DNA of 64,000 bases from Montifringilla adamsi (GCA_017590115.1 JAGGNK010007005.1:523175-587174), one strand, 5' to 3'. Positions 24,401 through 39,400 are shown, counted from the first letter of the stretch. A program made the numbers and translations. The notes: generated from the sequence alone by a model not told the origin.

Positions 24401-27400
24401 TTGGCCTGGTCTCGGCTATCCTGAAGAGAACTCATGGACCTCCCAAAAGACTGAATTTGAGCTTTGAGATCTTTGTTTTCATCTGTGACTTCAAGCAATT
24501 TCTGTTCCATTTCCATCAAGTCCCGTGCCAACTCTGCTACTCTCTCTTCAGCTGTCTCGGTTTCGTTCCTCATTATCCCTGCATCATGATGCAGGTGCTT
24601 CAATTCCTTCCGAAGCCTGTCCTCAGCCTCTCCCACTCTCTTGGCTGCATCCCTCTGCACACATTCTAGCTCCCCCTCAAGTTCTCTTATTCTTTTCTGG
24701 AAGAGGGAAAGCTCATGACTCAGGTGTTGTACTTCTTTCTCTCGAGCCTTCAGTTCTGCTTGACACTCCACGATGGGACTCCCCTCATGCAATGCTGCCA
24801 TCTCACTCTGCACCCGCGACAGAGAGGACGTAAGAGTTTCAATCTCTTGAGACATACTGACTTTATCCTCTCTTAAGGCTTCCATGCACTTCCTGAGATC
24901 ATCCTGAGTATGGTCAGACTCTTTCAGCTGCGTTTCTATGGCTGCCTTCTCATTTTCCAGAGTTTCGATGCGCTGAAGCTGTATTTTGAGAAGTTGCTTC
25001 TGTTGGGAGTCCTTTATTGAAATCACTTGGTTAAGGTCTTCTCTGTACTGCACCAACTCTGCGTTCAGCTTGGCATTCTCAGAGTTGAGGTCATCCATCT
25101 GGCTATGGAAACTTCTCATTTCTTCCTTGAGCTTGTTGTTTTCAGCAGCAGCCTCTTGAATTAGCTGGTCTTTTTCCAAGATTATAACAAGATGGCGTTC
25201 CTCAAGCTGCTTGTAGTCCCTCAGAATGCGGTCTCGGTCGTCCTGCAGAGATGACATGGACTTGGTGAAGGAGTCCAGCTGTGCCTTCTGCTGCTTACTT
25301 TCTTCTCTGCTTATCTTCATCTTTTCAGTGAGGTGATTGAGTTTGTCAAGAAATTTGTTCTTCTCATTTTCCAAGGCTTTTTTATTATCTTTCTCCTTGC
25401 TTAGCCTACACTCCAACTCTTTCATCTCTTCAGAATGTTGCTGCTGTAATTCAGCTAGAGCAGCCATCACTGCTTCTTCTTTGGCAGACAGCAAATTCAT
25501 GATCTTTTGATCTTTGGCACTGGTTTCTTCATGCAGCTTATTTGTTAGGTCCTTGGAAGCCTGCAGGTCAGCTTCAAGCTGCTCACAGTTGAGTTTAAAA
25601 TTCTGGATACTCGTCTCTTGTTGCTTGACCACAGTCCCCAGCTCTTCCCTGGCTAGCTCACATTTGGTGAGGGAATTCTGTAAGTCAGCAAGCTGGTCTC
25701 TTAGGCTGCTGATTTCTGACTCCAGTTCCTGCTGTTCATTCTGAGACTTGCTGTACAGTTCCTGAGACCCTTCAAGCCGAGTCAAAAGCTCTTTTTTTTC
25801 CTCCTGCAACATTTCACATGTCTTTTGATGATGCTGAATCTCCTTTCTGCAGTCAGCCTCCCAGTCTTTCTTGTTGCATTCCAGCCTGAAAAAAGAAAAG
25901 ATTAAGTTGGTCAAAAAATCCACAAAGTATCTCAGTATCTAAACCCACACTAACTCTGTTCTTGTACTAATTTAGAAAAGCCACAGAATTTGTTTTACTT
26001 AAAGAAAGCAAGATGGAAATATCTCTCAATTTAAAATTCAAGATATCTTTTAAAATTCTGACTGTACTACTGCCTTAAAGGGGTGGTGGCAGGGGAATAT
26101 ATTTTTTTAAAGTTGTTCATGTCAATGCTGAAAAAAGTGTTCACTTAAACACTGGCTGTTATCACTTCCCATTATATAACTTCTTTCATCCATTGTAGCT
26201 AACAATAAAAACAACTCCAAGCCACCCCACAATGAAATTGCTGTTCTGATACCTTTGATGTCCATTTAATGCTTCATCATGTAAAGACACAGCGTATATG
26301 TACATATAAAACAATTTTACTCATGTAAGAATGGTTTGGTTTTGAATTTTGGAAATACACAGATGTATACACATTTTGATAGGTTTCCATAGCTCCATCT
26401 TCCCCTCAAAATTTATTTTGGGACTAACCTGGAATTACATATCCCAATGCTCTCTTGACTTCTCAGTGCAAAAACTCCATGCAAAAGAAACTCTTTAATT
26501 AAACTGAAATTTGAAATACTCTGGAGAGTAATCAGATGGTGAGTGCTTGTCACAGAGAACAGATTTAACACAGGTATCCTAAAGATGTGAAGAAGGACTA
26601 TTCTAGAGTGATCACCCCCTGTCCTTGTGCAGATAACAAATGCAAAGTAACCTTTTCCTGATAAACCTCCCCTGACACACCTTATTTACCTGGATATATG
26701 AGTCTGGAGTTCTTCCACACGCATGGTCATGTGTTTCACCTGGTCCTCTAGCACAATACAAGCTTCCTCTTTTGAACGTATTTCTTCTTCCTTCTTTTGA
26801 ATAGTTTCAGTGAATTTCTTCTCCCATGTTTTTGATTCATCTATTACTCTATCCCTATCATCCTGAAGGGAAGACATGCTCCTGGTGAAGGCTGCAAGCT
26901 GGGCTAGTGTTTTGTTTAGACTGCCTTCCAGTTGTTTGGCTTCTTGATCCTTTGTCTTCAAGGAGTCTTGTAGATCACCAACTGTTGTTTCCATATGGTC
27001 CTTCTCCCTCTGCAATGCTGCCACCTTTGCTTCCATGTTTTTGATCTCCTTTGAGTGCTTGTCTTTTTCCTGTTCCAGTCTTCTCTCAAAGTCCTCATCC
27101 TTTTTCTTCATTTGAATTTTCATTTGCTCTTTGTTTGCTTGCAACTCTTCTTTCACTTTGATATTCTCAGCTAAAACCCTTGCTGCCTCACTCTGAGTGT
27201 CATCCAACACTACTCTGCAGTGAGAAAGCTCTGCCTGTGCTTTCTTGGTGTCTTCAGCTGCTTTAGCTGAAGTTTCTTTGGCTGCTTCTACCTCTTTCTG
27301 AGTCTCACTCTGCAGAAATTCCAGAGCTTTAACAGTTCTTTCTAAACTACTATTCTTTTCCTGGCTTTTGATGCAGTCCTTCTGCAGCTGCTTAATCTCC

Positions 27401-30400
27401 TGCTGTTTCTGTTTCAGCAGTTCTTGAAGCTCCTTTATATGTGTGCTGCTTTCTCCTCTCCAATTGTATTTTAGCTTTTCTACAAATTCCTTCTGCTTTT
27501 CTGAACTTGCTTTGCTTTTCTCCTTTGCCATCTGACTTTTCTCCTCCTCCAGTTCATACATCATTCTCTGCAAACTCTGAAGCTCATGTTTCAGTTGATC
27601 ATTTTTGATTTGGAAGTCTGTTGCATCTTGCTGATAGTTTCCAATACTTCCATTAAGTTCTGCCAGCTGATTCATGAGCCTTTCTTCCAAGTCATCCTTT
27701 TCAGCCTCTAGAGCATCCTTCAGTGCTGTCATTCTGATGAGGTCATCTCTGGCTTCTTGGACCATTTGCTCCATCTTTGCTACTGTAGCCTGCAGATCAT
27801 TCACTTCATGGACTTTCTCTCCCATTTGGTGCTCTAAAGCCCTTTTCTCACCTGCTAAAGTCTCAACACACTTGCGGATGTCACCCAGCTGTTGCTCTGA
27901 AGCCCTTCTGTTATCTTCCATCTCTGTGATTCGCTTGGTGAGCTCAGCTATTTGCTGTCTGTAGAGACCAGGATCCTCACAAGGTCTATCACTTTCAAAT
28001 GCCTCTTGTTCCAGCTCTGCAGCAGGAGGCTCTGGTCGAAAAGATAAGTCCACTTGATTTTCAGACTCTTCCTTTGGTGATGGTGTGGCAACTGCCTTAT
28101 TAGTTTCTTCCCCCGCTGTCTGCTGGGCAACATACCTGTCTACAAGTTCTCTGCTTTCCTTCAGCTTAGATTCTGTTACCTGCAAAAGGCACTTCAAGTC
28201 CACGATCTCTTGATTAAGAGACTCCTTTTCAGCCACTACTGTCTCAAGCTGAGTAGAAAGGGACTGGCAGTCCCTCCTAGAACACTCCAGGTCTTCTTTC
28301 AGGCTAGTGTTTGTAAAGCTCTCTCCAGTCCTGTGCAGCTCTCCATCTGTAAAATGCATCTCTGCTCTAAGCTTCTCATTCTCCTCCTCTAGTTCCAGGA
28401 TCTTTTTTTGCTTTGATTTTGCAAATTTCCTCATTTTCTCCTTCATTTCATCAATTTCCTGTTCAGCTTCTTGTAGCTGCTTATCTGTTTCCTGTTTTTT
28501 TGCTTCAGCCCCTTTTAGCTGAATGAAAATTTCCTGCTTTTCCTGCCTAACAGTTTCCAACACACGCTGAATTCGCTCAGCCTCATTACTCACATTCTCA
28601 TACGACTGCAGCAGAGTTTCATATTCTCCCTGAAGCTCCTTGTATTTCTCCTGCCACTCAGAACTCTCAGTGGCTTGAAAACTCTTCAGTGATTCCACTT
28701 CCTTCTCCAGCTTCTCCTTCTCTGGAACAACTCTATCCAGAGTAAGTGTAAGGTTTTTACAGCATCCATCAAGATTCTGATTTTCTCTAAGTAGTTTATC
28801 AATTTCTGCAGTAAGATTTTCTCGCTCTCCACTGAGGCACGCTAACTTTTCTGTTAAAGTATCTTTTTCTTTAACATGGCCACATATTTGGCTTTCCATA
28901 TTTGTCAGCTTGACAGAAAGATTGTCAATAGTAATTTTAGCATTAGCCAGCTCTTCTTTTAGCGATTTGCTCTCCTTTAGTGCCTCTTTTCTAGAGATAA
29001 GTGCTGCTTGCAATTTTCTCTGCATTTGATTCTTCTGCTTAGCTGCTTCTGCATTGTCCTCTTGCTTCTCCTGGATTTCAAGCATCTCTGTTTGTAGTCG
29101 CTTGCTTTGCTCCTCATGCACCTGAGCCTGAGCCTCCAACTGACTACACAGTCTTTGGACTGATTCCTCTTTTTCCAGCAATTGTGCCTGCACATTACTG
29201 AGAGTGTCACTTTTCTCCTTTAACTGCTGGTTAAGAAATTCAATTTCTTCATCCTTTTGATGTACAAGAACTTTCAAGTCTTCCAAACTGGCCACTCCAG
29301 AAATTTTTCCTACAGTCTCCTCCAATTCCGTCTGAAGACTTGCTCCCATAGCTTCAGCTTGGTCAGAGGTTCTCTTCAGCCCTTCTATCTCTGCAAACAA
29401 CTGTGCTATGTGCTGTTGCAAATCAAAGATTAATTCGGATTTGTGAGCAAGCTCCCTTTGCATATGGCTGACATTACATTCCAATTTCTCTTTTTCTGTC
29501 TGCAATTTGTCAAGGTGTTTTTTCCACTCTTCCTCAGAAATATCTGCAACTTGTACAAGCTTGTTATTTGTTGTATCTTCTGCTTCCATGCATGAAGAAT
29601 TCAACCTACCTTGACTCCTAAAAACACTCTCTGCTGATCCTTTCTGCTCTTGGAGCTGTCTGAGCTGAGCCTGGATGCTGTCTTTCTCTTTGCTTTGCTG
29701 ATCAAATTGTTCTTGCAGGATGTTGTAATCATCTTTTTGCTGTTTCAGTTGTTCTCTGTGATGCCTGTCTTTTTCTTGAGCCTTTTTTATAGTGTCTTTG
29801 CGAGATACGAGAGCTTCTTGAAGTTTTTTTTGAAGTTGTTCTTTTTCTTGTTCAAGAACTGAAATCCTTTCTTTAAGAGCAGACTTTTGTTTTTCTTCCA
29901 GATTGGTACCTGCTGGACTATGTTTCTTATTTCCTTCATCCTCCTCTGGGCTTTCACTAGTCGCAGTTACTTTGTCAGTAATTGTCTGATGCTCCATGAT
30001 TTCATCTTTAACTGAAGCAGTGTTTGCCTTATCTTGCAAGCTTTGCCTCATTTCCTCAATCACTGCCTCCAGTCGTGCTTCAGTAGTTTCTTTTTCCTTC
30101 CGGATGCTCTGCAACTCAGATTCCTTTTCAGAAAGCAGCTGAATTAGATAGTCCTCACGGGGCTGGTTTTCAAGACCCATTTCTTTGCTGATCATGCTTC
30201 TCACATCTTCCTCCCCTGCAGTTGCCTGAGCCACTGAGGTTTCTGATTTTTGTTCTCTACTCAGTTGTTCTAATTCATTCTCCAATCTGGCTACCTTCTT
30301 CAGAAGCTCCTTCCTGTTCACAAGTACTGCTTGCAGCTTCCGCTTCACTTGCTCATTTTCTTTTCTCAGAAGTTCAACTTGATTTACTAATTTGTCATTT

Positions 30401-33400
30401 TCTTTACTCACTGTGTCTGTCTCATTCTGCTGCTTGGATACCCCACACTTCAGACATGTATCTTTTGCTCCTATGTTCTGTTCTTTTTCTTCCTGGGCTT
30501 TTAATAACAGACTTGTCTGCTCCTTAAGACTCTTCAGCTCATTTCCTAGAGAAAATTTCTCTTCATTCAGCAGGACCATTTTCTCAGACATGCTGACACT
30601 GATCTCTGCCATCTGTTGGTCCTTTTCCTGCAAGGCTTGTTGCAGGCTCTCTATAGACCTGGTGTGCTCAGCAACAAGCTGTTCCAGGCCTGCTGCCTCG
30701 TGTCCCTTTAAGGTTAACTTGTGGGAAAGCTCTTGCATCTCTGCTGTATTCTTCCTCAAAAGTTGTCCTAGATCAAGTACTTCACATTCCTTTTTCTCAA
30801 CCTGGCTTCTCAGATCCTTTAGTTGCATATCCTGGTCAGAAAGCTGAAGTTGTGCTTCATCCAAGTCCTTTTGCAAAGCTTCAATTTTTATATCCTTGGA
30901 TTTAAATTCATTTTTAAGGCTCTGGATTTGCTCTCTTAGAAGGCTGCTTTGACTGTCTGACAGTCTCTGCTTTTCTGAAAGAGCTAGCTCTTCTTCCAGT
31001 TGCTTCACTTGCTCCTTCAGTTCCGTTATGGTAGAAAGTTCTTTGGCCTGACACAAGAGCTGATCTTGTTCTTCAGTCAAAACACAAAACGTAATGTCAG
31101 GATCCTCTCCTTTTTTCCTGTATTCCTCAGCCACCTGGTTTAGCCTATTTATTTCTGCACATTTTTCTCCTAGTTCTTTCCTAAAGGATTCTTCTGATTT
31201 CTGCAGAATTATTTGCAGTTCTGTAATTTGGTTTTGTAACTCGATCAGCTCTTGAGATTGAGAGGTGCCAGGGCTTCCCTGAGGCTCTTCTTGGAAGCTG
31301 ATTCCGTTTTCCTGAAGAAAGCAAATTTGCTGCATTTCCGTATCTCTCAGTAATGAGACACTCTGTGTATCTGAAGCCTTCTGCTCCTCCCTCTCCAGAC
31401 ACTGTATCTGTGAATTCTCTTCCAGCTGGTTAGCTTCTGTTTGGCTGCCTGTACAAGTTTGGCCACTGGGGCCCTTGAGCTGGCTTTTCAGAAAAGTTAT
31501 TTCTTCTTGGGCTTCTTTCAGTTCCAGCAGCAAAACTGACAGCTCCTTCTGTTTCTCCGCAGCAATATAGGCTAGAATTCCAGGTGGACAACTTTCCTCA
31601 GTAAACTGCGTGCTTCTATGGGTAAAGCCATCTGTTCTTGCCTAAAAGAAAATAGTAGGCATAATTTTTCCTTTGAATCTTGTGAAAGGGCCACTTCTGG
31701 AAGTATCTGCTTTCCACATTTTGTAGCTGTCTCAAGCTGGCTTCTACAATAAATAGAACCCTTGCTAACAACAGGCGGACTCTGTCTAGGCAGTGGGGGG
31801 TGGACTAGGTGACCTCCAGAGGTCCTTTCCAACCCCAAATATTCTGTGATTCTGTGACTTCCCAGGTCACTTCTGCTAATTTCAGTTTCTGAAGTTGCAG
31901 CATGAACGATTCTGACTTCAGGATCAGACCATAACGACTACTTCCTATTCCTTTTCCCCCCGCTTCTCTCTTGATTGCAAGATAGTATGACTCTGAACTG
32001 TTTAAGTTCTCCTGTGATTCTAACAAGCCCTCTAGTGTATTTAACTAGTCACATTTTCATGGCATCCTTTCATAGTTTCTGAATAAGGAGGTTCTGTCCC
32101 CTATTTGATCTGTCCATTTAACATGGCAAAGAATCTGTGTGCATGCTCAAAGTGAAAGCACTAGACAAAGCACCTGGAAAAAAGTGCTTGGCTTTTTCCA
32201 AATCACTATTTTTAAGTTTCTTTCCATCCCCTAAAACAGATTACAAAAGAAAAGCACTCACAAATCTCCCCAGACAGCTTGGATCAACAGCCCACCAGTA
32301 AGTCAACATGTAAAGACTGCACTGTAAAGACTTGGAGGGCAGAAACACAGTTTCTGGAGAACCATTAAAGGAGACCTGCCCTTAAAAAGTCTGCTGTCAT
32401 AATGAAACAACCACTTTAAGTCACAGGAGGTTAAAAAGAGACAACTCTTCGAGGCTTCTAAAGTAAATTAAAGGTAAAGGTTTTGTATCTGCAAATGCAT
32501 ACAATACTGAGACCAAAAGGGTTTTGGACTACATTTGTACCTCAGAGAGCATGGAAGTGTCAACAAAAGGCTTTTGCACTTCAGAATTCACCAGCTCTCC
32601 TGACACACCTAGTGAGAAAAAGAACACTTGTCACCATCAGTGCAACAACTTGCAGGTAAAGTCAGTAGGCAGAGTGAAGGGACAAAAAATGGGACCAGAG
32701 CTTCTACAGAAGATAAGAAAAGACAAAAAAAAAAAAAAAAAAAAGGCAGCAAACCAAGCGCAGAAGAAAACAACCCAGAGTTTGAGTCTATGCAGTGCTC
32801 CTGTTCTGGTTTAACTCCAGCCAGTAATTCAGACACTGCAGCTGCAGCAAGGCTCTGTGCAACCCCCTGTGTTTGCTGCATCACCTGCACACAGCACTTC
32901 TGACCCCTGCAGAAGGATGAAGAGCAAAAAGACAAAAAAACCAGGTAACAGATTGGTTTGACTGCTTTTTTTTCCCCATGTGGGATGTGGCATGGAATTC
33001 CAGACACAAAAAGACATTTACTGTCTTGCAGAGAAACACACAGTTCTTAATTTTATCTTAATTCTCTTCTGTGCCTTACACATCAGTCTTTGCATCTACA
33101 AACACACTCCTTCAAACCCTTCTCTCCTTCTAACCTTAGCAACCACTTTTTTCTTCTCTTCTGGTATATCCTACCATCCCACATTAGAATATTCTCTTCC
33201 ACCTCATGTAAATCTTTTTTTGCTTTCTGTAGATTATCATCTTTAGATTCTGACCTCAGAGCTACTCTTTCTAAACAATCTTCAGGTTTTTCCCTGAAAC
33301 TCCTCAAATTTTCACAATTTTCTTGTCACATGCCTTATTCTGTGTCCTCACCTGTAGTAGAAGAAGAGCAGTTTACATAAGAGGCTGGAGCTTCCACAGT

Positions 33401-36400
33401 CCACAAGTCTTGCAATTTTGCCTCAGCACCAATATTCTTATTCTGTGGGATGAAGAAAAAACACTGAGCTTTGAGCTAGGATATTGGTATGAGGAGACAG
33501 CTCTCTTAGCTGTCTACTGCTCTGCCAGCTCTAAGTATACTCTATCAAAGTTTGGACACAACTCTGAAGCCTAATGGAAAAAAAGAAAAAAAAAAAAAAG
33601 AAAAAATTGATTTTGATGTTAAGCCATAGACTAAGACATATCTCAGCAGATTAACATATCAATGGATGAAATAATCTAAATAACTTCATTCCCACCTTGA
33701 GATGATTTCTCTTCCATCTTCACTACGTCAAAGGGACTAACTACAGTATCATAACCTTTCACTGACCACCCAAGCAGAGAAGGTGGGAAGTCACGTGTCT
33801 GTCAGTCTATGCCTCACTGCTCCAGCAGATAAACAACCTGGAGCTTTCCCAATAAAGTTATGCTAGGCTCTACCACACAAACAAACCAATAACCCCACAA
33901 GAACCTTTTAACTGTGAGATGCCTTAACCTGGGTTTGGGTAACCATATTACTTGGCTAAAGCCATGGGTCAGGTGCACAAATGGTAGGAACAGCTGTCCA
34001 AGTGTAAAAACTTAGATGTAAACTATTTAGCTGGACTCTTTTTATAATGAAGACGTTGAAATGGACAGTTCCAGGGTTGTTTTCATTGACCCATTTTCAA
34101 CATTCACCTTGTTGCAGGTGAATCATATGCTAAAGAACCTGTTTTTTCCACTGTCTGTAAAGGAGCAGTAGAAAACACTTCAAATGCTTATATGTGCCCT
34201 TGAAAAGCCTACGTGTGTGGGTGTGTGTGCATTCCCACTGACCTACCAGCTCACAGCTTGCAGGCAGTTGGAAGGTGGATGAATGACTCAAAATGCTTCT
34301 CCATTTCCAAATATAATACTTCATAGCAATATACAAACCCTCTGATAGAGAGGAATGTATTAAATAAAACACAGCATTAATCTTCCCCCTGTGGACAGGA
34401 TGGGCCAGCAGAGCAGGATGCAGAGAGCCAGACCTTGCTCTAAGCTAACAATCAGTTCCACAGCAAATCCCCAGTACAGATACACAGAGGCTGTCATCTC
34501 CCTCCCCATGCTGAACATAAGGCCAAGCAGCAGGTTCCTAATCCTGCATTCTTCCCAACAACAGCCTGACTGCACTTGCACCTGCAGCTGGACATGCTGG
34601 AGCAGCACAAGGACAGTGCCCACCCGTCTCCACTCACGGAGCACACAGCTCCCCAGTCAGTCAGCCAGGTGCCCATCAGGGCAGTGGAAATGGTTTGGAA
34701 GGCATCTTATATAATGACAGCTGAGCCTTTGGAATTTTATTTCCAGAGACCCATAGTTCTGCTGAAAAACTAACTCACAACAGGTAGAAAATAGCACAAA
34801 CGTGGACCAGATGGATGAAGGACACAAGTAATGCACACAGCTGGCAAAGGGAAACACAGTCTGTTATTAACTCAGTACAAGCTGTATTTGGAAGCTATTT
34901 CTGTCTTTCACCAATAATCCAGTTAATAATAACCTTTAAAGAGGATTGGTAAAAAAGACCATGACAGCTTAGCTGTTTTAAGGCCAGTCCTTGACCTATT
35001 TTATTTCAGCTGCTTAATCATTACCTGTTCTGCATCTTCTGTGACCATCACAGCTTCCTGCTGAGACTCCCGGAGAACAAGTTGCAAATGTGGTATTTCT
35101 GAAACATTCAAACACAAAAAATTTATTTGAAACTTAAGACTTTGCTTTAGACAGCAACAGGATATTCTTCCAGGAGCTTTTGAGAAAGGACACATGGCTG
35201 TTAATAACACTTATGTAGTGGAGATATGTACTGTCATGGGATAATGTGGGTTTGGTATTTTTTACAGGCAACCACACAACCAACATGCTCTTTTAAGCAG
35301 CTTTTAGAAAGAACAATTGTTGTCATACAGACATACTGAAAGACAGGTAATAGAGATTCAAGTTTTAAGGAATGTTTTTATAAAGGGGAGGAAAGGAAAA
35401 ACTATTGTAGCAAAGCATTTCAAATTTCATTTGGAAAAAATAAAATGAGAAATTGTTATAAATCTACAAGAAAAATACATTCTAATTCATCTCAGTTCTA
35501 ATTAATGTATTAGGTGATGCCTCAGCTTTTTAGCAGAGGAGCCAGTAAAGCAATGAATATTGTATCTTCCCCAGAAATACCAACTTAGAAGCATTAAAAA
35601 ACAGACCCCATTTTTGTGAACACGTTAACTAGCAATGATGATATGAAAAATAGGTTAATATGTAAGCAAAATAAAACTCAGGACCAAGGTAAACAGTTCT
35701 CTAAGGGGTACGAATTTCTGTACTTTTCACTTCTGAGCATGCAGTCAGGACACACATACCATCAACATACAGTACAAGGTTTTCTTCTGTTCTCCTTTAA
35801 ACACTTTTCTACATACAATTGATCATACAAACTGAATTTGCTAAGTATTATGGAAGCTGAGGAAGCTCAAATGAACGTTTTGTGAATTCTAACAATTGGA
35901 AGGTAGTCTGTGTTTTCTGTGATAATGGCTTTCCTTCATTGATCCATACTCTGCTGTAGTCTTTCCACCAAGTGAACTATGGACAGCCTCACACAATGTT
36001 CCCTTACGCAGCAGGAGGAGAGACCTTCAATCACTCCAAGAGCTGCCTCAAGAAAAGTTCAAGGAATCCATACAAATGTAAAGAGAGTTACACATATTCT
36101 GGTCTAATGCACCGCTATGCCCATGGAAATTAAGGCTGTACAAGGATTTCAATAATCTTTATATTTCAAACAACAGCTTGAAATTTGAAGGGATTTGTTG
36201 AGGTCTGCTTGAAAAGCTCCAGAAATTACAAAATATAAGGTAACTGTAAGTCCTCATTTAATTCTACCCAAGTTAGGAATGGATTATGGTGGCAGTTTTA
36301 GGCATCCCACTTTAATTAAGACTAACAAATTCACAACACAAAAAGGAGTAACAAAGTACTTAGAACCTATATAGCAGACGTAAAAGATTTTTAATGTTTC

Positions 36401-39400
36401 ATTTAATATTTTGGTAGTTTTAAAAACAAAACTACATCTCCCAGCGTTTTAAGATCAAAAAAAAAAAGTAATCAAGTGTTCAACACACCCACTGGAAACA
36501 GATTTACTACAACAACAACAACAACACAAGCTTGTTTTGAAGTAAGCATGCAGCTAAACATGCATTGGGAAAGATGCTTTAAGTAACATGACAGTGAAGC
36601 TCTGAGTCACCACATTTTTTGGGTGGAATTCCTTTCAGTAGAGGGAGGGAGGAGCTGCTTTTTAAGAAAGCTGATTGAAGTTTTCCAGGTGCATTTTGGA
36701 TGTACTCAATTGTAGCTTGGGGTACAATAATAGATTGAAAGCTGAATTTCTGTGAGGCCTTTGATATGGTCTTCCCAACACCCTTGTTACTAAATTGCTG
36801 ATATGGCTTTGACAGGTGGGCTGTTAGGTGGGGTAAGGAACTGGCTGTGTGCAAAGAGCTGCAGTCAACGGCTCAACATCCAAGTGGGAAGCAGGATCCA
36901 CAGAAGTCCATACTGGGACTGGCACTGTTCAGTGTCCTGACTGCTGACAGACAGCTGGGGGGAGTGCACCCATGGCACCCCTGCGGGTGACCCAGGCTGA
37001 GCAGCTGATTTTGCTGGGGGGATGTGATGCCATCCAAAGGGACCTGGACAAGCTTGAGGAACGCAGCCATGCAGCCCTTGTGCACAGCAAGGTTTAATAA
37101 GGCCAAGTGAAAGGCCCTACACCTGGGCTGGGGCAATCCCCAGTACCAGCACAGACTGTGGGGTGAATGGATTGAAAACAGGCTACAGAGGAAGACTTTG
37201 GGATTCTGAGCTGGCAATGTGTGCCTGCAGCCCAGAAAGTCAATCATACCCTGGGCTGCACCAAAAGAGGTGTGGGCAGCAGGTTGAAGGAGATAATTCT
37301 CACCCTCTTCCCTGCTTTTCTGAGACCCCACTCAGAGCACTGTGTCCAGTTCTGGGGTTCCCCTATACAAGACAGATGTGGAACTGCTGGAGTGAGTCCA
37401 GAAGAAACCACAAAAATTATCAGAGGGCTGGAACTTATCTCCCATGAAGAAAGGCTGAGAGACTCGTGGTTATTCAGCCTGGAGAAGAAAGGCTTCAGAG
37501 AGGCCTTACTGCAGCCTTTCAAGAGGGCTGCTTCACCCTGGATTGCCCAGAGAAGCTGTCAGCTGCCCCATCATTGGACATGTTCAAGGTCAAGTTGAAT
37601 GGGGCTCTGAGCAACCTGACCTGCTAAAGGATGTCCCTGCTCAGGGCACGGGATGGACCAGATGAGTTCCTTCCAACCCAAACCATGCCGTGATTCTAAA
37701 CAATGTCTTGAAGTTCATGAAAGACCTGCATCTCTGAGATCTTGGAACAAAAAAAGAGGAAGATGATGTTCTAGGACTGTAGGAATCTGGTTAATTGGTG
37801 ATTATTCCCTATCTTTGAATGACAGGAACAAAATGAATCTATTTCTCAAAAATCAAGACAGCCTACTGTCATAGTGCACCATACCCTGAAGTAAACACGT
37901 GAGGGAATCCACTCTTTTGTAGTAAAATTCCAACAGAACTGTGATATTGCTGCTAGCAGTCTATATGACCAGACACTCAAAACCAATGTAATTGTCTGGG
38001 GGTTTATATATGTGGCATATATATGGGTCCCTTACTGCTTCAGCAAAAGCTATCAAAAATATCCTTCCCAGAAGTACAACTTTCAGATTGTCATAGTTTT
38101 GTACAGGGGAAAACTACCACTTCACGAAGCTCTATCTTATTTTGTAGAAACTAATTCTAGAATGATTCTTAAGTATATTAAGAATATTGAAATAGGTAAA
38201 GTAATCATACAACCTTCTGTCTTCTGTCTTTCCAAGTTTTCTGAAGTCTCATTCTGGTCTTCCTGATCTACTATTTTTTCTGATGAAGCTGATTCATCCT
38301 GTTTAAACAGGATGGACAGGAGAAAAATTTTAATACAATTTATAAAACATATTAGTCTTTGATCATTTGGTTAACTTTTAAAAAAAAATCAATTGGCAAC
38401 TTTTAAATTACTCGAATTGACTTCTTTCCAGGCTTCTGTAGTCATAACATGCCTGCCCATCAACTGAGAGAACTAACAAAAGCCTTTCTCAAGCAATGCA
38501 TGATAGAAAAAGGAATTCTAGACATTTAATTTGGCTCCAGTTCCTAAATATACCAGAAAAATTAATGAGAATAATTTGAAAATATCAAACCTGCTGCTTC
38601 AGTTCAGAGAGCTGCACTTGTGGCTGGGATTTCAGCTCATCCTGACAGCAGACAAATTCTTCAAATTTCTGTAGTTCATCTGACAGAGGGGAAAAAGGGG
38701 AGTTAAGGTCTGTTCTTGTCTTTTTTGCCACACTATGTCCACTTTACACACATGCACAATAGTTTATGAAATCTCTTCTCTCTTAGTCACTAAGTCTTAG
38801 TTGCAGCTTTGGGCCATAAAGAAGCTGGAAGAAAATCAATTTGAAATAAGAGTTTGATGCAAGGTCAGTGTTGTTATTTTTAACACAGGTCTATGGGGAA
38901 AATGGTACAGTTTGCTTTTCTTGGTTGTTTTACTTACAATTTCAGTAGAAATTCAGACTATGAAGAACAAGACACATCTAAAAAGGACTTACATAAGTTG
39001 ATGGAAAAGTCAAACAAATCAATAAAATCAACTAAAAATATACATCCAGCTCAAGAAATCCATAAGCCCCAAAAGACAAAAGGCTGGGACAGTACACAAG
39101 CAAAGCACCATATATGCTGCCCCACACTTCTGCTTTTGTTGCAGCTGCCAAAGACAGAACGGTGGGATCAAACTAGCCCCCCTTATCTTGAGACAGCATC
39201 ACCATTCCTGTGTCCCTGTGCAATTAGGAATTGTTACATCAAGCCATTCTTACAAACTGTTATAAAAGCAAAGCCAAAAAGAAGGCAACTCAGTGACACT
39301 CAGGCTCCTGAGGACCTGCTCCACCTATCTGCTGTGCCTGCTCACCCCGTGGTCCGTGTGCTGCAGCTCCGTGTCCCACAGATGGCACTGGGAGCTGGCC

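Noticed and set aside
33300..33351. A 28-bp intron joining coding exon 11 of GOLGB1 to the relic stretch.
   Set aside because: Far below the minimum intron length spliced in vertebrates. The next exon at 32541-32608 fits the phase.
36873..37598. Frames on both strands at 36.9-37.6 kb.
   Set aside because: The region is a degenerate CR1 element.
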